Source of the DNA: Schizochytrium sp. TIO01
Lineage: Eukaryota > Sar > Bigyra > Thraustochytrida > Thraustochytriidae
Direction: 5' to 3'
DNA length: 64,000 nucleotides
NCBI GenBank assembly: GCA_004764695.1
Contig: SMSO01000008.1
Span: 905,001-969,000, forward strand
The notes under the pieces: generated by a model
What the model was told of the DNA's origin: nothing
The model's database searches: none
What the model saw: only the letters and a program-made list of their open reading frames with translations
Translations under genes and position numbers: made by a program
Part shown: positions 32,832-43,913 of the stretch, piece by piece
How the letters are laid out: each line of letters starts with the position of its first letter
Numbering within the stretch: the stretch's first letter is position 1

Positions 32832-33816
32832 GCTTGCGTACTAAAATCACATGGCCACGGAATGGGCTAAGGAGGTTGTAACAGAGTAGCGTAGCTAGTT
32901 TTCGTGTGCCCAGATAATCATTATGGTAAACAAACTTTATTCTAACGTTGTCTTATTCGTGTGTCTTGATTTTTTGTTCTAAAACCTTCAATTTGTTTTT
33001 TGTTTTTTTGGTATATAGCGACTAATTAGGTATGTAGTAAAGGCCAGAAATTCCAGGAATTTGCTTACAATTTGATACCAGACTCTGGTGCAAAGTTTAT
33101 TAATAATCGGAGTGTACGGAGACGAACCTTTGCCCCCTCTCTCTAAACGTGGTGGCGTGCCCTATACTTTCCCCGAAATAACAATTAATAACTTAATTAA
33201 TTGTTCCATAAATAATGATATTCTCCGACTCTGAAATATTAATAGCCGCTTCACAGGAGCGCACCATACCAGAAACATTTGAGCGATCAACTCTCATTTG
33301 ATTGCTAACAAAAAAATGCGGGGGTCTCTCGCTGTTAACAAGGAAGCCAGCCACCAGCAAAAGTCTGACGAAGCCGCAAAGGTGTCCGAAGACATCACAG
33401 TATTGTATAGGGGCAACGACTCGCGCCCGCTTGGAACAGAGGCATTGCCAGTTCTTGTAGGGTTGTAAGCATAACAGAACTGTCTAAGTTTCTCATCCAC
33501 TTATAGGGCATACATAATCAGTTAATTCAAGATGCATCATATGCTAAACTGTACTCCTCAGAAGCTGCTAACGTACAAAAGGAAGGCTTTGTACAATCTA
33601 AAGTATACATACAATCTGGGTGAGTTTTCTCAATTGTACCATGCTAGTTTTGCTTTAAGGTTTGTCAAGCTTGACATGCTCAGAAATTGTTATATAGCAA
33701 TCGTCCGTAAGTTCGTAGTTTCCCGAAGTGTCCAATTAATTAGTCACACCCAGTACTGCAAGCCACGTTTAGCAGAATCGAGTAAAACAAAGAAGTAGCA
33801 CCTATACCCAGGAACC

Positions 33817-34229
33817 ATGAATGGAGATCAATAAGCTCTTCAAGATATTGAGCAAGTGCAGAGGAATTGCACGCAAACCCCAGTCTTGCCAACACTTCTG
33901 GTTATTCAGCCCTTATGCTGGTGTGTAAGGACGAATTAAGCCTTGGCTCAGCTTCTGAGAGGTACGAAAGCGCCAAGTTCTTTCCTAGAATTAAAGAGTG
34001 CAAGATCGATCGGTCGCTGAAGAATCTCGAAGGTGACAACGCGAGAGATCTAGTCAAGATTTTGAAGGACAGCCAAGAACTACTCAAGGCATTTCCTGAG
34101 AAGGATCCAGACGAAAGAATGTACACCTCACCAGCAGAAGCGCTTGCGACGTCAAGTTGGATGGGCGGAAGACAGGCAACAAGACAAGGGCATCAAACCT
34201 TGTGTTCAGGGACCCTTCAAATGCAGTAA
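33817..34229 (+). pseudogene. Ankyrin-repeat gene remnant
   Basis: From about 33864 one frame reads ELHANPSLANTSGYSALM, then LVCK, SAKFF and NLEGDNARDLVKILKDSQEL, the TPLHxAC-like and NxxGxxARDL-like patterns of ankyrin repeats. Upstream, the frame beginning with ATG 33817 hits a TAA at the sixth codon. It continues ALQDIEQVQR, the usual helix before a first repeat, and then needs a one-base shift to join the downstream frame. One nonsense codon plus one frameshift suggest a decayed gene. An alternative is a spliced real gene, but no GT-AG pair fits in this short interval. The downstream end (after about 34130) loses similarity. Confidence 0.5.
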
Positions 34230-34446
34230 AAACAACAGATATCTTTTTAACCAATGTCGTCAATTCCTAAATCAGGAATTAGACGCTATTCAAACAGGGA
34301 GTAAGGGCATAAGTGAGAAAAAATAGCAGGGAAAAAAGACGGCAGTGGTGGCCAACTTGAGCAGAGTCTTGGCAGCCACAACAACAATGTGAAAGAGGAG
34401 TGCGTGCGTATGGCTGGTAAGACGAAAATGGAATAAACGGAGAGAT

Positions 34447-34448
<2 letters not shown>

Positions 34449-34482
<34 letters not shown>
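34449..34482. repeat. (AG)n dinucleotide repeat
   Basis: Seventeen perfect AG units. Confidence 0.95.
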
Positions 34483-34483
<1 letters not shown>

Positions 34484-35125
34484 ATGTCAAGACAGTCGTG
34501 CAAGATATACTTGCGCAATCAGTGCGTAAAACGGGATCAGATATAGAAATGCGAAAATGTACCCTATTCGTCGGCGAACTCATGGTTTTTGCAAAAGCTG
34601 GCACGGGGAAGACGAAAGAAGTGCAAGCAACGATTTCAGACGCAAATGGTGTTGAGATGAAGGTTCAAGAGTACCACGTGTGCTTTCGTTTGTTAGACAG
34701 AGGGAGGAGGGAGGAGAGGACACACAAATAAAGAAAGGTGGGCAAACACGACATGGCGCCATCCCCTCGTATCCAGATAGTAGCAATAAAAACTCCAGCC
34801 TACTCCAAACAAAACTAGTACAAAGTGCGACTCCTCTTTGGCCTCAAGCCAAAGTCTTTTGACAGAAATTCTCAACCAACTACACGAACAGCTCTCCCCG
34901 TATATCACGAGATAATCTTGGCGAATGGTTATACGCAAGCATACCTACATATAAAAAAAAGAAGATAAAAGCAATCAGAGAGCATAGAGGACGTGAAATA
35001 GAAGAGAAGGCAAATGAAGACGACCTGACAAAGAGGAGAATGTTTTAAGAGGACGCGATGCAGAAGGAGGGGGACGTAGTGAAAGAAAGATAGAAAGATA
35101 GAGATGCGCAACTCGACGAGTATAT

Positions 35126-36265
35126 TCAGATTTTCTCGTCAATGTCAAAACCAACTGGCATACGGGACTTCTTGCGCAATTCTTTGGCCGGTTTAGGAGG
35201 CTGCACCATCGCACCGTGGTGGTGCTTGTCGTGGTGGTGCTTTTCGTCCTTCTTACCTCGCCGTGTAGGCACAGGCGGCGGGGATCCGCGTCCTTGATCA
35301 AGGCCCGGCGGCGCAGAAACCTCCGACTTCTTGTGGTCCTTCTTTCGTCCAATACCCATTGACTTGCGAATGGTGTCAATACCCGCCATGAATGATGACC
35401 TGCGCTTCTCCTGCGAGCTTCCCATACCGGGGGGTGGGGCGACAATGCTAGTGGGCTTGTGCTTAGTTGCATTGCGCACCTCCTCCTTTGGCGGCATGAA
35501 AAGAGGTCGATCACTCTTGATCAAGGTCACAAGCACGCCAATAGCAGGGCCCATATCCATCAGAGCCTGCTCAGGAGAAACATCCTCCGGGGCACGAAGG
35601 AGCGATGGAGCAAATACTGTAGCAAGATTTGCAGGCGACATTTTGTTGACGCGTTCGAACTGAGCCACTTCACGAAGGAATTGCAGGAGGAGACAAATGC
35701 ACTCACGGTTCGGCGTGATAATGTTCTCGACAGCGTCAAAAACAGCATTCTCAAGTTCCTCTTTGCTAGCCTTCGGCGTGCGGCACGTAGAGAGAAGCTC
35801 ATCATAGTTCGCGTACGGCACAGCAGGTTCCGGAAGCCAGCGAAAGTAACTCTTCAGCAGGGTCGCTACATCGTTGACATCACAAGGGATACTGCTCAAC
35901 ACGTCCTCATCAGGGTTTTCTTGAACATAGCGAAATTTGAGAGCATCCACTACATCTTGCTGACCAGGAATGCGAAAGACACCCTCGGTGTAAAGCCCTT
36001 GTGCGCGAAGAAACGCAATACAGTCACACACCACAACTGGAGTTTCACTAGTAATCACTACACCAAAGACGCCCTTGACCTCTTTAAGAGCCTCGAGGCG
36101 TTTGTGTTCTTGAATCTCTGCATCGAATGCCTCAGGGCCAGCCTTGAGGATCGCGCGAAGAGACATGCGCTTCATTGTGTCATCATCGTCGTCAGCATCT
36201 GGGTCTGGTGTTCCCTTGGGCTTGCCACACAAATTACAGTACTCCGCCTCATCATTCAAGTTCAT
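35126..36265 (-). CDS. RhoGAP domain protein
   Basis: 379 residues from ATG 36263-36265. A Cys-containing start (EYCNLCGKPKG, residues 8-18) precedes an acidic stretch. The RhoGAP domain spans about 63-260: GVFGVVI, the arginine finger Arg98 in GVFRIPG, LLKSYFRWLPEPAVPY and NKMSPANLATVFAPSLLR. It should stimulate GTP hydrolysis by a Rho/Rac-type GTPase. The tail is basic, with His-rich (HHHDKHHHG) and Pro-rich stretches. The frame is open upstream to 36283, where a good acceptor (ttgaacag) precedes GEVCTLMNLNDEAEYCNLC. That looks like the second half of a RanBP2/NZF-type zinc finger, so the true N-terminus probably lies in an upstream exon I could not identify. Confidence 0.88.
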   Translation of the reverse strand: MNLNDEAEYCNLCGKPKGTPDPDADDDDDTMKRMSLRAILKAGPEAFDAEIQEHKRLEALKEVKGVFGVVITSETPVVVCDCIAFLRAQGLYTEGVFRIPGQQDVVDALKFRYVQENPDEDVLSSIPCDVNDVATLLKSYFRWLPEPAVPYANYDELLSTCRTPKASKEELENAVFDAVENIITPNRECICLLLQFLREVAQFERVNKMSPANLATVFAPSLLRAPEDVSPEQALMDMGPAIGVLVTLIKSDRPLFMPPKEEVRNATKHKPTSIVAPPPGMGSSQEKRRSSFMAGIDTIRKSMGIGRKKDHKKSEVSAPPGLDQGRGSPPPVPTRRGKKDEKHHHDKHHHGAMVQPPKPAKELRKKSRMPVGFDIDEKI

Positions 36266-37133
36266 CAAAGTGCAGACCTCGCCTGTTCAATATGAAACAG
36301 CACAAATTAACATGAAAATGAGTGCCAGAAGCAAGAGATCGCCGTTCCCCCAGACCATGTAAAGTCGCCAATTTCGTCGTCGCCCACCACGTCAATTCCA
36401 ACAAGAAAATTATGCAAAAGGCACACAAGTATACATCACGCCAATTCGAGTCTACCGGTTAGTCCATCTGTCAATCTGAAGACTTCAATGTGCACCCCTT
36501 GCCCACAATCCTCATTTGCGTCGCCCCCTCACGCCAAACCAAACAGAACAAAGAGCAGTTTTCATGTCTCAACTTGCTGCTTTCTATTGAATCAAATCTC
36601 GTGCGTGGCCTCTGCACGTGCCCCCTTTTATAGCTGACCGGCTCAAAACCACGAGGACTGCAACATGGATCCACCAATGCGGGCGAAAATTATGTCAAGG
36701 GGAGCATAGCAGTACACCCTGTTCTTTGATTTCCAGCCTTCAAGCGCTGCCCTCGTTGTTGGCATCGCCGCAGTAGTTGGTGTTGTCGTGGTCATCATCA
36801 GAAATGGGCGCGTGCTAAGTAAATGTACTAAATAAGTGCTTCTTTCTCTTTCTTTCTTTATTTGCACCTGAGAACCCTATACTTCACTTTATTCCCTTTT
36901 GTTTCACTTTATCGAAATTATACTCCACTATATGCCACCTTTTATTTCACTTTGCCCTCTTCACTCTAATCTCCTCTTTCCCCAAAGCAGCAGCGCGTGC
37001 GAGGCACCGCTCCGATCTGTGCAACTTACATCTCCAGGGCATGGTTGCGGCTACTTGGCGCCTCTCAGGGCGCGGGTCCTAGCTCTCTGCGCCTGCAAGC
37101 GGCTGCTACAGCGGCCGCCTCTGTGCTCGAGTC

Positions 37134-37169
37134 TTTGTTTGTCTGTTTGTCTGTTTGTTTGTTTGTTTT
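37134..37169. repeat. (TTTG/TCTG)n repeat
   Basis: Alternating TTTG and TCTG tetranucleotides, about nine units. Confidence 0.85.
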
Positions 37170-38788
37170 ACTGATTTGTTGTCGTGTTGAAACTTGGATT
37201 GAATGAACGAATGAATTAACTAAGCAATCGATCGACTTCTGCAGCACCCTCGCAGAGACGATGCCCCTGGCAGACCTGCGAGCAAGGCTCGCGTGATCCC
37301 GGGGGATAACTCGCTGTAGGGTCAGAGTCTATGGCAAGGTCCCACGCAGATCCTCGAAGTTGGCCGCCTCTCCACGGCAGAGCGAGCGTAGCCAGTATGG
37401 AAAGACCCAAGCAAAGGCGGGACCCGCGCCCCACTGCCTCTTAATGTTCCCAGTGATGTTCCCTCTCACATCTCTTGAAATTGCGCTCTTCTTCTCACAC
37501 ACGTGCTTCTCCATTACTCCCCTTATACCCCGCTCTTTGGCGGTGTATCGCCTGAAATATGACAGCAAATAGGGTCATTTAGGGAGTATTTGCAAGGTGT
37601 GCGAAAAGACACGCGCTCGCACTACCTTAAAGTAAGAGTGGGGCCCGCAAGGAGGTAATTTAAGGTGGATGGAGGTGTGCATTGAGATGGACATTACCAT
37701 CACCATCATCATCCTCATCATCGCTGTTATCAGCGCTCTCGTCGATCGAATGTGATTGACAGACTGACCAGGTTGGCTTACTGCTACACATGCCAGCGTG
37801 AATCTATATGGCCTTTCCTTTTGAATAAACTCGTGAGTGCCGGTGCTCGAAAGCTTGTAGCGGGTTAAGTGTTCGCATGAGTCAATCGACTGATCTGTTT
37901 CCAATACTCAAGACAGAAGAATGAGTTTGCAAAATGTGATGAATGCAATGAATGCGATGCAATGCAATGCAATTGCCACAGGGCTTCAAGATTACCTGGG
38001 TACCTGGTCTTGCTTCAGCAGGCCTCCGGGCCTGAATCCTAGAAGTACAGCAAATTTTACACGGCTTGCGGTCTCGAAATGCCTAAAGTTGGGGTTGAGC
38101 AGCATTCATGATGAGCAGCAGCGACGAACGTCGTTCTCCGTACAGGTGCGAACGAATGATATACCTACACATGAATAAAATGTCTTTTCAAGATCGTGTC
38201 CTTTGTTTTGGGTTGTTTAATGCAAGCCTTGGTGCTCGCAAGTCCGGACCTACAGATGTGAGGCGATTGACTCGAAGTTCAACTTGTTTCAGGAAGGAGA
38301 GCAATGCAGCGCAAGTCGATCATGATGGTGGCGGCCATCGTTATCGCGCAGTGGTGTATAAGAGAGCGAGTGATAGCACTCGAGATCACACCGATAGTGC
38401 TGCTTGAATTCTGATGATCAAGCAATCTTGATTTTACACAGAAATTGATACCAATCCTACATCTATACCTACATAGTAAACCTATTCATTCTTCCATTTT
38501 CTTTTTAAAATGAAATTTTAATTAATATACATGTTTTCTCAATGACTAACACTATGCACCCCCTACTACCTACTAAATAAGCAGTTCTCTTATATTTTGA
38601 TTTTAAAAAGAAATCCTACTTTTTAAAAAAGGAAAGAAAAGGAAAAAAAGTATATTCAATTTGGCCTCTGTCTTCAACTTTTTTTAACATTAAATCCTCG
38701 ATTCCGATTGCAACAATGCCTGGTGAGCGCGATCTTGGATGTCTAAAAGACAGAATATGAACCGACGAGCAGCGTTTTACGGTGTACC

Positions 38789-38824
38789 TGAGTGAATGAG
38801 TGAGTGAGTGAATGAGTGAGTGAG
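38789..38824. repeat. (GAGT/GAAT)n repeat
   Basis: About nine tetranucleotide units, mostly GAGT with interspersed GAAT. Confidence 0.85.
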
Positions 38825-40746
38825 CCGAGTTTGCCATACCAGCGAGTGGGCAGTGAGTGCTAAAAGTTGTGAACGCGACGAGATACATTGAAAGAGATGC
38901 TAATTCATTCATTTAGTTTCTTTACTTTTACCTTGTCTTTGCACGTGCCGCTCTTCTGTGGGCTGTGTTCTAGTCAAATCGGCAGACAGACGAAGTCGAA
39001 GCAGCGGTGAAAATACTGGGGAGCCAAAAGTCAGCTCGAGCCACACAGATTGATCTCGGGACCTTGGACTTGAAAGGGATCAAGTGGGTGCTGCAAGATC
39101 TACCTGCAGGAACTTTGGAGTCTCGGGTCCTTCTCACTGGGAAGGTACGTCAATATCAGCTCAGCCAGAACAGCTGACTGCAAATAAAAGAGCCAACTTG
39201 GTCGTGCGGCGTCATGAGCGAGTGATCTGTCTTGGTATACGGTGCACTTGCTGCCAGGAGTTGTCTCGACCTCCGACTCGAGAGAGCAGATCGCGAAGGG
39301 TGTGCATGGATTTGTTAGGTAGTGTAGCGTACCCTAGGTCCCTGGTACTAAATCGCTCTGGAAAGATTGGCAACATTAGCGAAGGAGTTTTTTCCTCAAA
39401 CGGTTTCGTAAGTGGTTCGTTCAATCAGGCTGGTCGGTAAGCAAAGTCGTCAATAGCCTATTTGCCTGAAGCAAATAGAGTAGCACTAATGAAATGGGTT
39501 GCAGTGAGTGACCTGGATTGCAGGTTTATTCTGACAAGGGAGTGTGTGATGAGTAATAAGAAGGGAGCGGCCCTACTACAGATTGTCAGGACTTGCAGAC
39601 ACCTGAGCCCTTTGTTTGGACTTTCTGTGTCGAGAATCAGTGAAAATGTTTGGATTCCTGCAGCATCATCATCGCCTATCGATAAGCAATTGAAGATACA
39701 CTAGCTCAGCTGGGCCACTAAAACGGCTTCAATTCAGAAAGCCACGGCGATGCTGATCCGAGCGATCTTCATTGTTGAAGGAATCACTATGCTTTGCAGT
39801 AACTTCAAAGTGGTTAAGTCGCGCGATAGAATGGAACCAGAAGCAATCATAGATAGCTCTCACTTTCTTGTGTGCGAATTAATCTGGGCTGGGAGACGAC
39901 AATCGAGCTTACCTTCACTGCGCACACCATCAAACTGCTAAACGAGTTGGAAATTCAAGGAGCATCATAAACTCCAAGTTCAGACGAAAAGAAGCCATAT
40001 ATATCCTAAAGATATAAGTCTACCAACTCGAGGTGCCCAATGCGGTTCGACTTAGCTCTGCACACTCATGCTAATGATTGCGGACAGTATAGAATGGAAT
40101 ACGATAACCTCCTACGTAGTAGTTTCTTTTTGCATTGGAACTTGGGCGAATCTTCCAGTACTGATCAAACGTCGGGTTGAAGAGTCACAGGTCGAGAACG
40201 ACTTGTTCAAGCTAGAAAATCAAATGTTTCTCCACGGTCTGCTTCAAGCTCTAGTTGTATTTCCACTAATAGTTGCCAGTCTGCATCAAATCCGTCTTTT
40301 CATATTGCCGAATCGCATTGTTAGTTTTCACCACGTTGATTTACAAGAATTAAAGTACTTTGTAGTTGACCTACCATTTACACATGATTTGAAAGTCTCC
40401 AGTGCACGAAGAAGATCGCCATTCATGTAATATGCATATCCCAGCAAATGAATACCAGCCAAACCTTTGCCAGGAACTTCTCGCTGTATAAAGAAAGATC
40501 GACGGTATCGAAATCGGGTCAGTTTTATTCTCCGTACTAGCAATTTTGATTGCATCAACCTACGTAAACTTCAAGTGCTCGCACTGCTCGAGCATAATCT
40601 CCTGTGTTATACAAATCTTTGGCAATCTACAACAGTATTTGAAGAGCCTCATCATCACAGTCAGCAGGTCAGTTTCATAAAGGTCAAAGTTGAACTGAAG
40701 CACCAACCTTTCACGCCAAACAAAGGCAATGAAGCTAAACAGTCAT

Positions 40747-41042
40747 AGGTATTGCTTTCAACGCACCGAAAAGATGTCCGCGGAAGTTGGTTTGCGGTCA
40801 AGCTTAGCAGCAAACCACGAGAGTACCTCCTCTTTCGTCATGCCCGCATGAAGGCTCTCCACCCCCATAGGTGCTAGTGTGAGGTACTTGATTCCCAAAG
40901 GGGAGGTTTTAACACAATACGTGGACCTCCTTCACGCGGTGTATGTGCCAAATGGGCCCCAGATATCGCCTCCGAGTCACAGTTCTGCTCGTGGTCTAAG
41001 CCTTTCTGGGCTTGCAAAGGCATGCAAAGCCGTTGAGAACTC
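40747..41042 (-). pseudogene. Possible decayed Ty1/copia integrase fragment
   Basis: On the minus strand one frame reads GGDIWGPFGTYTA, a TGA, then further residues including LGIKYLTLAP, TKEEVLSWF and IFSVR before a stop. The order DxWGPF, GxKYxLT, KxEVxxxF and VR is that of the start of a copia-type integrase core (DLWGPF, GxRYFLTFVDD, KSEVFxxF, RSD). There are two in-frame stops and the catalytic block is lost. The match is short, and other readings of the same DNA exist in the next frame. Confidence 0.25.
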
Positions 41043-41172
41043 CTGCAGTATCCTATAGACAGGCACCTAGAACTACTACTACACTTGGCTAGGTTCGAAT
41101 CAACCATATTTCTCTTATCTTGAAGCGAAGCAGACTCCCAACTCCAACCTGTGGAGCTTCGTGGCAGAAGCT

Positions 41173-41634
41173 ATGATGGATGGTGATGAGATTAAGGCTG
41201 ACGATGGCCTTTTGGCCTTCGATGATGGCGTAGAGAACGCTCAAGTCGTCGAGGTTGCGCAAGATATGCGCAGTGGAAGCGATGCAGAACAGTGGATCAA
41301 GCGCAAGCTGGGACTCTTACCTAAAACCTCCCTTGGCTGGTTTCGCGCAGGCGTAGGCTTTTACAACAAGAAACAGTATGCTCTCTCTATTCAGTGCTTC
41401 CAACGCAGTGTGAACCTTGATCCCAAGAACTACAATGCCTTTCAGATCATGGCAAGAGCATGCATTGCCGTCAACCGACGCGAGGACGCTATTCTGGCGC
41501 TCAAAGAGTCTGTCAAGCTTGATAATCCCTCAGACTGGCAGCTTCTTGTAGAATTAACGGGCCAGGTTGACGCAGAAAATGCCGAAGCCAAGGCCCAGGC
41601 ATCTGCAGCTGCTGCTACTGCGAAAGCTTCCTGA
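41173..41634 (+). CDS. Small TPR protein
   Basis: 153 residues from ATG 41173 (another ATG follows at once). An acidic N-terminus (about 50 residues) is followed by a helical region with two to three tetratricopeptide-like units, seen in LGWFRAGVGFYNKKQYALSI...FQRSVNLDPKNYNAFQIMARACIAVNRREDAILALKESVKLDNP in outline: the A/G-8, Y-11, A-20 and P-32 positions are recognisable. It ends in a low-complexity Ala tail. TPRs bind partner proteins; no partner or pathway can be named. It is intronless and converges with TAF6. Confidence 0.75.
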   Translation: MMDGDEIKADDGLLAFDDGVENAQVVEVAQDMRSGSDAEQWIKRKLGLLPKTSLGWFRAGVGFYNKKQYALSIQCFQRSVNLDPKNYNAFQIMARACIAVNRREDAILALKESVKLDNPSDWQLLVELTGQVDAENAEAKAQASAAAATAKAS

Positions 41635-42605
41635 CCTGGCTTCAGCAATTTTTACCATAAGCCACAGAACATGTCGAAACACAGACGTAGAAATGGTACT
41701 CGTGGGCAAATAACAACATGTCCCGTATTCTGTGTATCTTTCTTTACCATTTTTCGTAGCTCTTGATGATTCGCGAAATTTATTACTCATTTTGTTTGCA
41801 ATTTTTTTTTTCTCTCTTTAAAGTTTTGCTGCTAGCAGATACTAGGTACTATGTTCAAAGGAAATAAATTAGAAACAAACGGCGTGGGTTTGTGGCAAAG
41901 AGTAGTGTGTAGCGCGATATTTTACATAGTTGTCTTTCCAACTCATTAATTGAAACAAGCTTTCTATGAAGACGTAATATGGCTCAACACTTGTCTCATT
42001 CATACTAATTCAAGTATAGGATTTCAGATGCCAATGAAATTCACAAGGACAGCAACATAAAAGCAGGTATAGTAAGCAGTAAATTGTTAAATGTGTTTGT
42101 ATGTATGAGTACGAAGATGTGGTTGTTTGCTAAATTGAATAATACGTGGATCTTGCGCACATAAAACCAGCACGAGATCAGTTTGTGTAGTACACGAAGA
42201 AGTCGTATATAGAAAGGTGGCGCAAAGAAACGACAAGCAGAGCTGGTAAAACGAGGTGGTTGGATTCACCATAAGCACTGCCTGTCGCAGTCGGCAACAA
42301 CATCAAAAGGGTAGAAGCATGCGCCAATTATGCCACAATGGAGATATATCTGGGTTCGAGTCCTACATGAAAGGATTCTGTCCAAATCAAGAGACAGCTC
42401 CAGGGCACGAATAATGAGTAGGAGGGCTTGAAAACCAATCACAAGAGAATACAGCTTGCAGCATCACAATGATCCCAGCCCCAGTTTCTACCTTGTCACG
42501 GATTTTGTATGGCAGCTTTGGGCAAAGCAAAGAAGCAGACCGACGTAAAGAAAAGGGAACTCGGCAGCGTGCAATATACCGTTTGTGTAGCAAGGTCGTG
42601 TAGCT
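41635..42605. terminator. Convergent 3' region between TPR gene and TAF6
   Basis: About 970 bp, AT-rich, with aaataaatt near 41860 as a possible polyadenylation signal for the TPR gene. No coding or RNA gene was supported. Confidence 0.4.
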
Positions 42606-43913
42606 TTAAACGAAGAGGAAGAGTGTTGAATCAGTTGCAGGAGTGTGCGGCTGCCATGGAATCGTTGCCTCCCCGGCGGCGTTTGCAACAGCACGAGCAT
42701 TCTCTGCGTGTTCCTCAAGAAGAATAGCTTTTGCCAAATCGGGTGAAGCACACGCACGCAAATAGGAGCCGAAGGCAGCTTGCAGCGCTCCAATACAGTG
42801 CTGAGCTTCGCGACGCTCAAGAATAGATTTTGACTTCCGCAATGCGCGATTGTAGCGCTTCAAAAGCTTGCTCATAATTGGCAACAACACAGCTTGCACA
42901 GTAAGTGGTCCCATTGCGGCGATACCTACAATCGCACCGTACTGCGTAGTAAGGGGCCGGCGGAATTTGTCGTCAAGTGCATCTTTGAGTGTTTTCTGGA
43001 TGCGAGGTTTAATATTCTGGTAAGTGTCTCCATACTGAGCGTAGACGAGAGGGATGAGAGTAGCAGCGGCATCACGCAAAGACCAATGATCCTGAAATGG
43101 CGAAGTGCAGAGACGACGATGCACGATACAGGTCATTATCACTGGCATCATTTCGTGCAAGTAAAGCTCCTTGTCGAGATTCGGGTTTACTAAAATGCAG
43201 CGTGTAAGACGCATGACCGACTTGAGGAGAGCCAGGTTGCTTAGACTCTTATTAACCTGATCAAAGATAAACTTGGCCAGGTAAGGCATCAGTTGCTGAA
43301 GACCTGGATCAACAGCTAAACTCGCGTAAACGGATTCTGCGGCAGCACTATTTCCAAGCGCGGCCTCCACCACGGCCAGAACAACCTTCTCGTAATAGAT
43401 TTGCAGCTCCTTTGTGAGCACATGCTTTGCAATGCCATGCTGAGGATCGCTCTTGACCTTTTCTTTAGCCGTGCCTTGGCCTTCAAGAAGGTGCGGGTTT
43501 TCTGCAATGGTGGGTTGAACTCCGTTTATAGCGAGCCAATGGATTCCAAAAGAAGGCCGCAGAGGTACCTTCTTCGGTAAGAAAAGTTGTTCACTATCTT
43601 CAAGAATTCGAGCTAGGTCAACATCCTCCTGTTCAAGAAAGTAGAGGTTCTGGTACTGTAGAAACTTAAACTTATCCGGCTTTGAGAAGCCAAATCCGTG
43701 TACCACAGGAATCTTACGCACACGAAGCGCGTTCTCCACATCCTTTGTTGTCAGCCTTTGTCTGCGCGCCCTGCGCATGAACTTGCCTGCATCCTGCACC
43801 AAATGCCGGAGTTGGTACTCGACCTCTGCAGCTACCTGCGAAAGAACACTCTCGGCATTAACGCCAAGCTCTTCTGCTACCACAGAAACTGAGTCCTCGC
43901 TCACGACCTCCAT
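42606..43913 (-). CDS. TAF6: Transcription initiation factor TFIID subunit 6
   Basis: 435 residues from ATG 43911-43913. Residues 1-75 are the H4-like histone fold (SEDSVSVVAEELGVN...RLTTKDVENALRVRKIPVVHGF), which pairs with TAF9. The conserved linker IHWLAINGVQPTIAENP follows, then the HEAT-repeat domain (about 150-435): VLTKELQIYYEKV, LQQLMPYLAKFIFDQV, HEMMPVIMTCIVHRRLC, WSLRDAAATLIP and QYGAIVGIAAMGPLTV. It acts in TFIID and often in SAGA, in the nucleus. An in-frame extension upstream (to 43988) lacks an ATG and family similarity. The ORF is intronless. Confidence 0.94.
   Translation of the reverse strand: MEVVSEDSVSVVAEELGVNAESVLSQVAAEVEYQLRHLVQDAGKFMRRARRQRLTTKDVENALRVRKIPVVHGFGFSKPDKFKFLQYQNLYFLEQEDVDLARILEDSEQLFLPKKVPLRPSFGIHWLAINGVQPTIAENPHLLEGQGTAKEKVKSDPQHGIAKHVLTKELQIYYEKVVLAVVEAALGNSAAAESVYASLAVDPGLQQLMPYLAKFIFDQVNKSLSNLALLKSVMRLTRCILVNPNLDKELYLHEMMPVIMTCIVHRRLCTSPFQDHWSLRDAAATLIPLVYAQYGDTYQNIKPRIQKTLKDALDDKFRRPLTTQYGAIVGIAAMGPLTVQAVLLPIMSKLLKRYNRALRKSKSILERREAQHCIGALQAAFGSYLRACASPDLAKAILLEEHAENARAVANAAGEATIPWQPHTPATDSTLFLFV

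Larger units (their letters stand above)
32832..35125. other. Gene-poor stretch with one broken gene
   Basis: AT-rich sequence downstream of the LACTB2-like gene. It contains the ankyrin-like relic (33817-34229), an (AG)n tract (34449-34482) and nothing else that looks coding. The last part is the 3' side of the RhoGAP gene. Confidence 0.5.
36266..41172. other. Gene-poor stretch with simple repeats and possible retroelement debris
   Basis: About 4.9 kb. It starts with the RhoGAP upstream region. Simple tracts lie at 37134-37169 (TTTG/TCTG) and 38789-38824 (GAGT/GAAT). 38030-41100 contains short open frames with weak retroelement-like motifs (see findings), and nothing convincing as an intact gene. 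GC-rich patches occur near 36990-37130 and 37230-37430. Confidence 0.45.

Noticed and set aside
34498..34731. 78-codon plus-strand frame containing AKAGTGKT
   Set aside because: A chance P-loop-like string: no surrounding Walker B or fold, and the frame is bounded by repeats and stops.
41088..41106. Second B-box-like aggttcgaatcaacc
   Set aside because: The T-stem fails at the second pair and no tRNA body is present.
42335..42375. tRNA B-box-like gggttcgagtcct
   Set aside because: The flanking T-stem pairs only partly, no A-box or acceptor stem can be placed at tRNA distance, and no anticodon arm folds.
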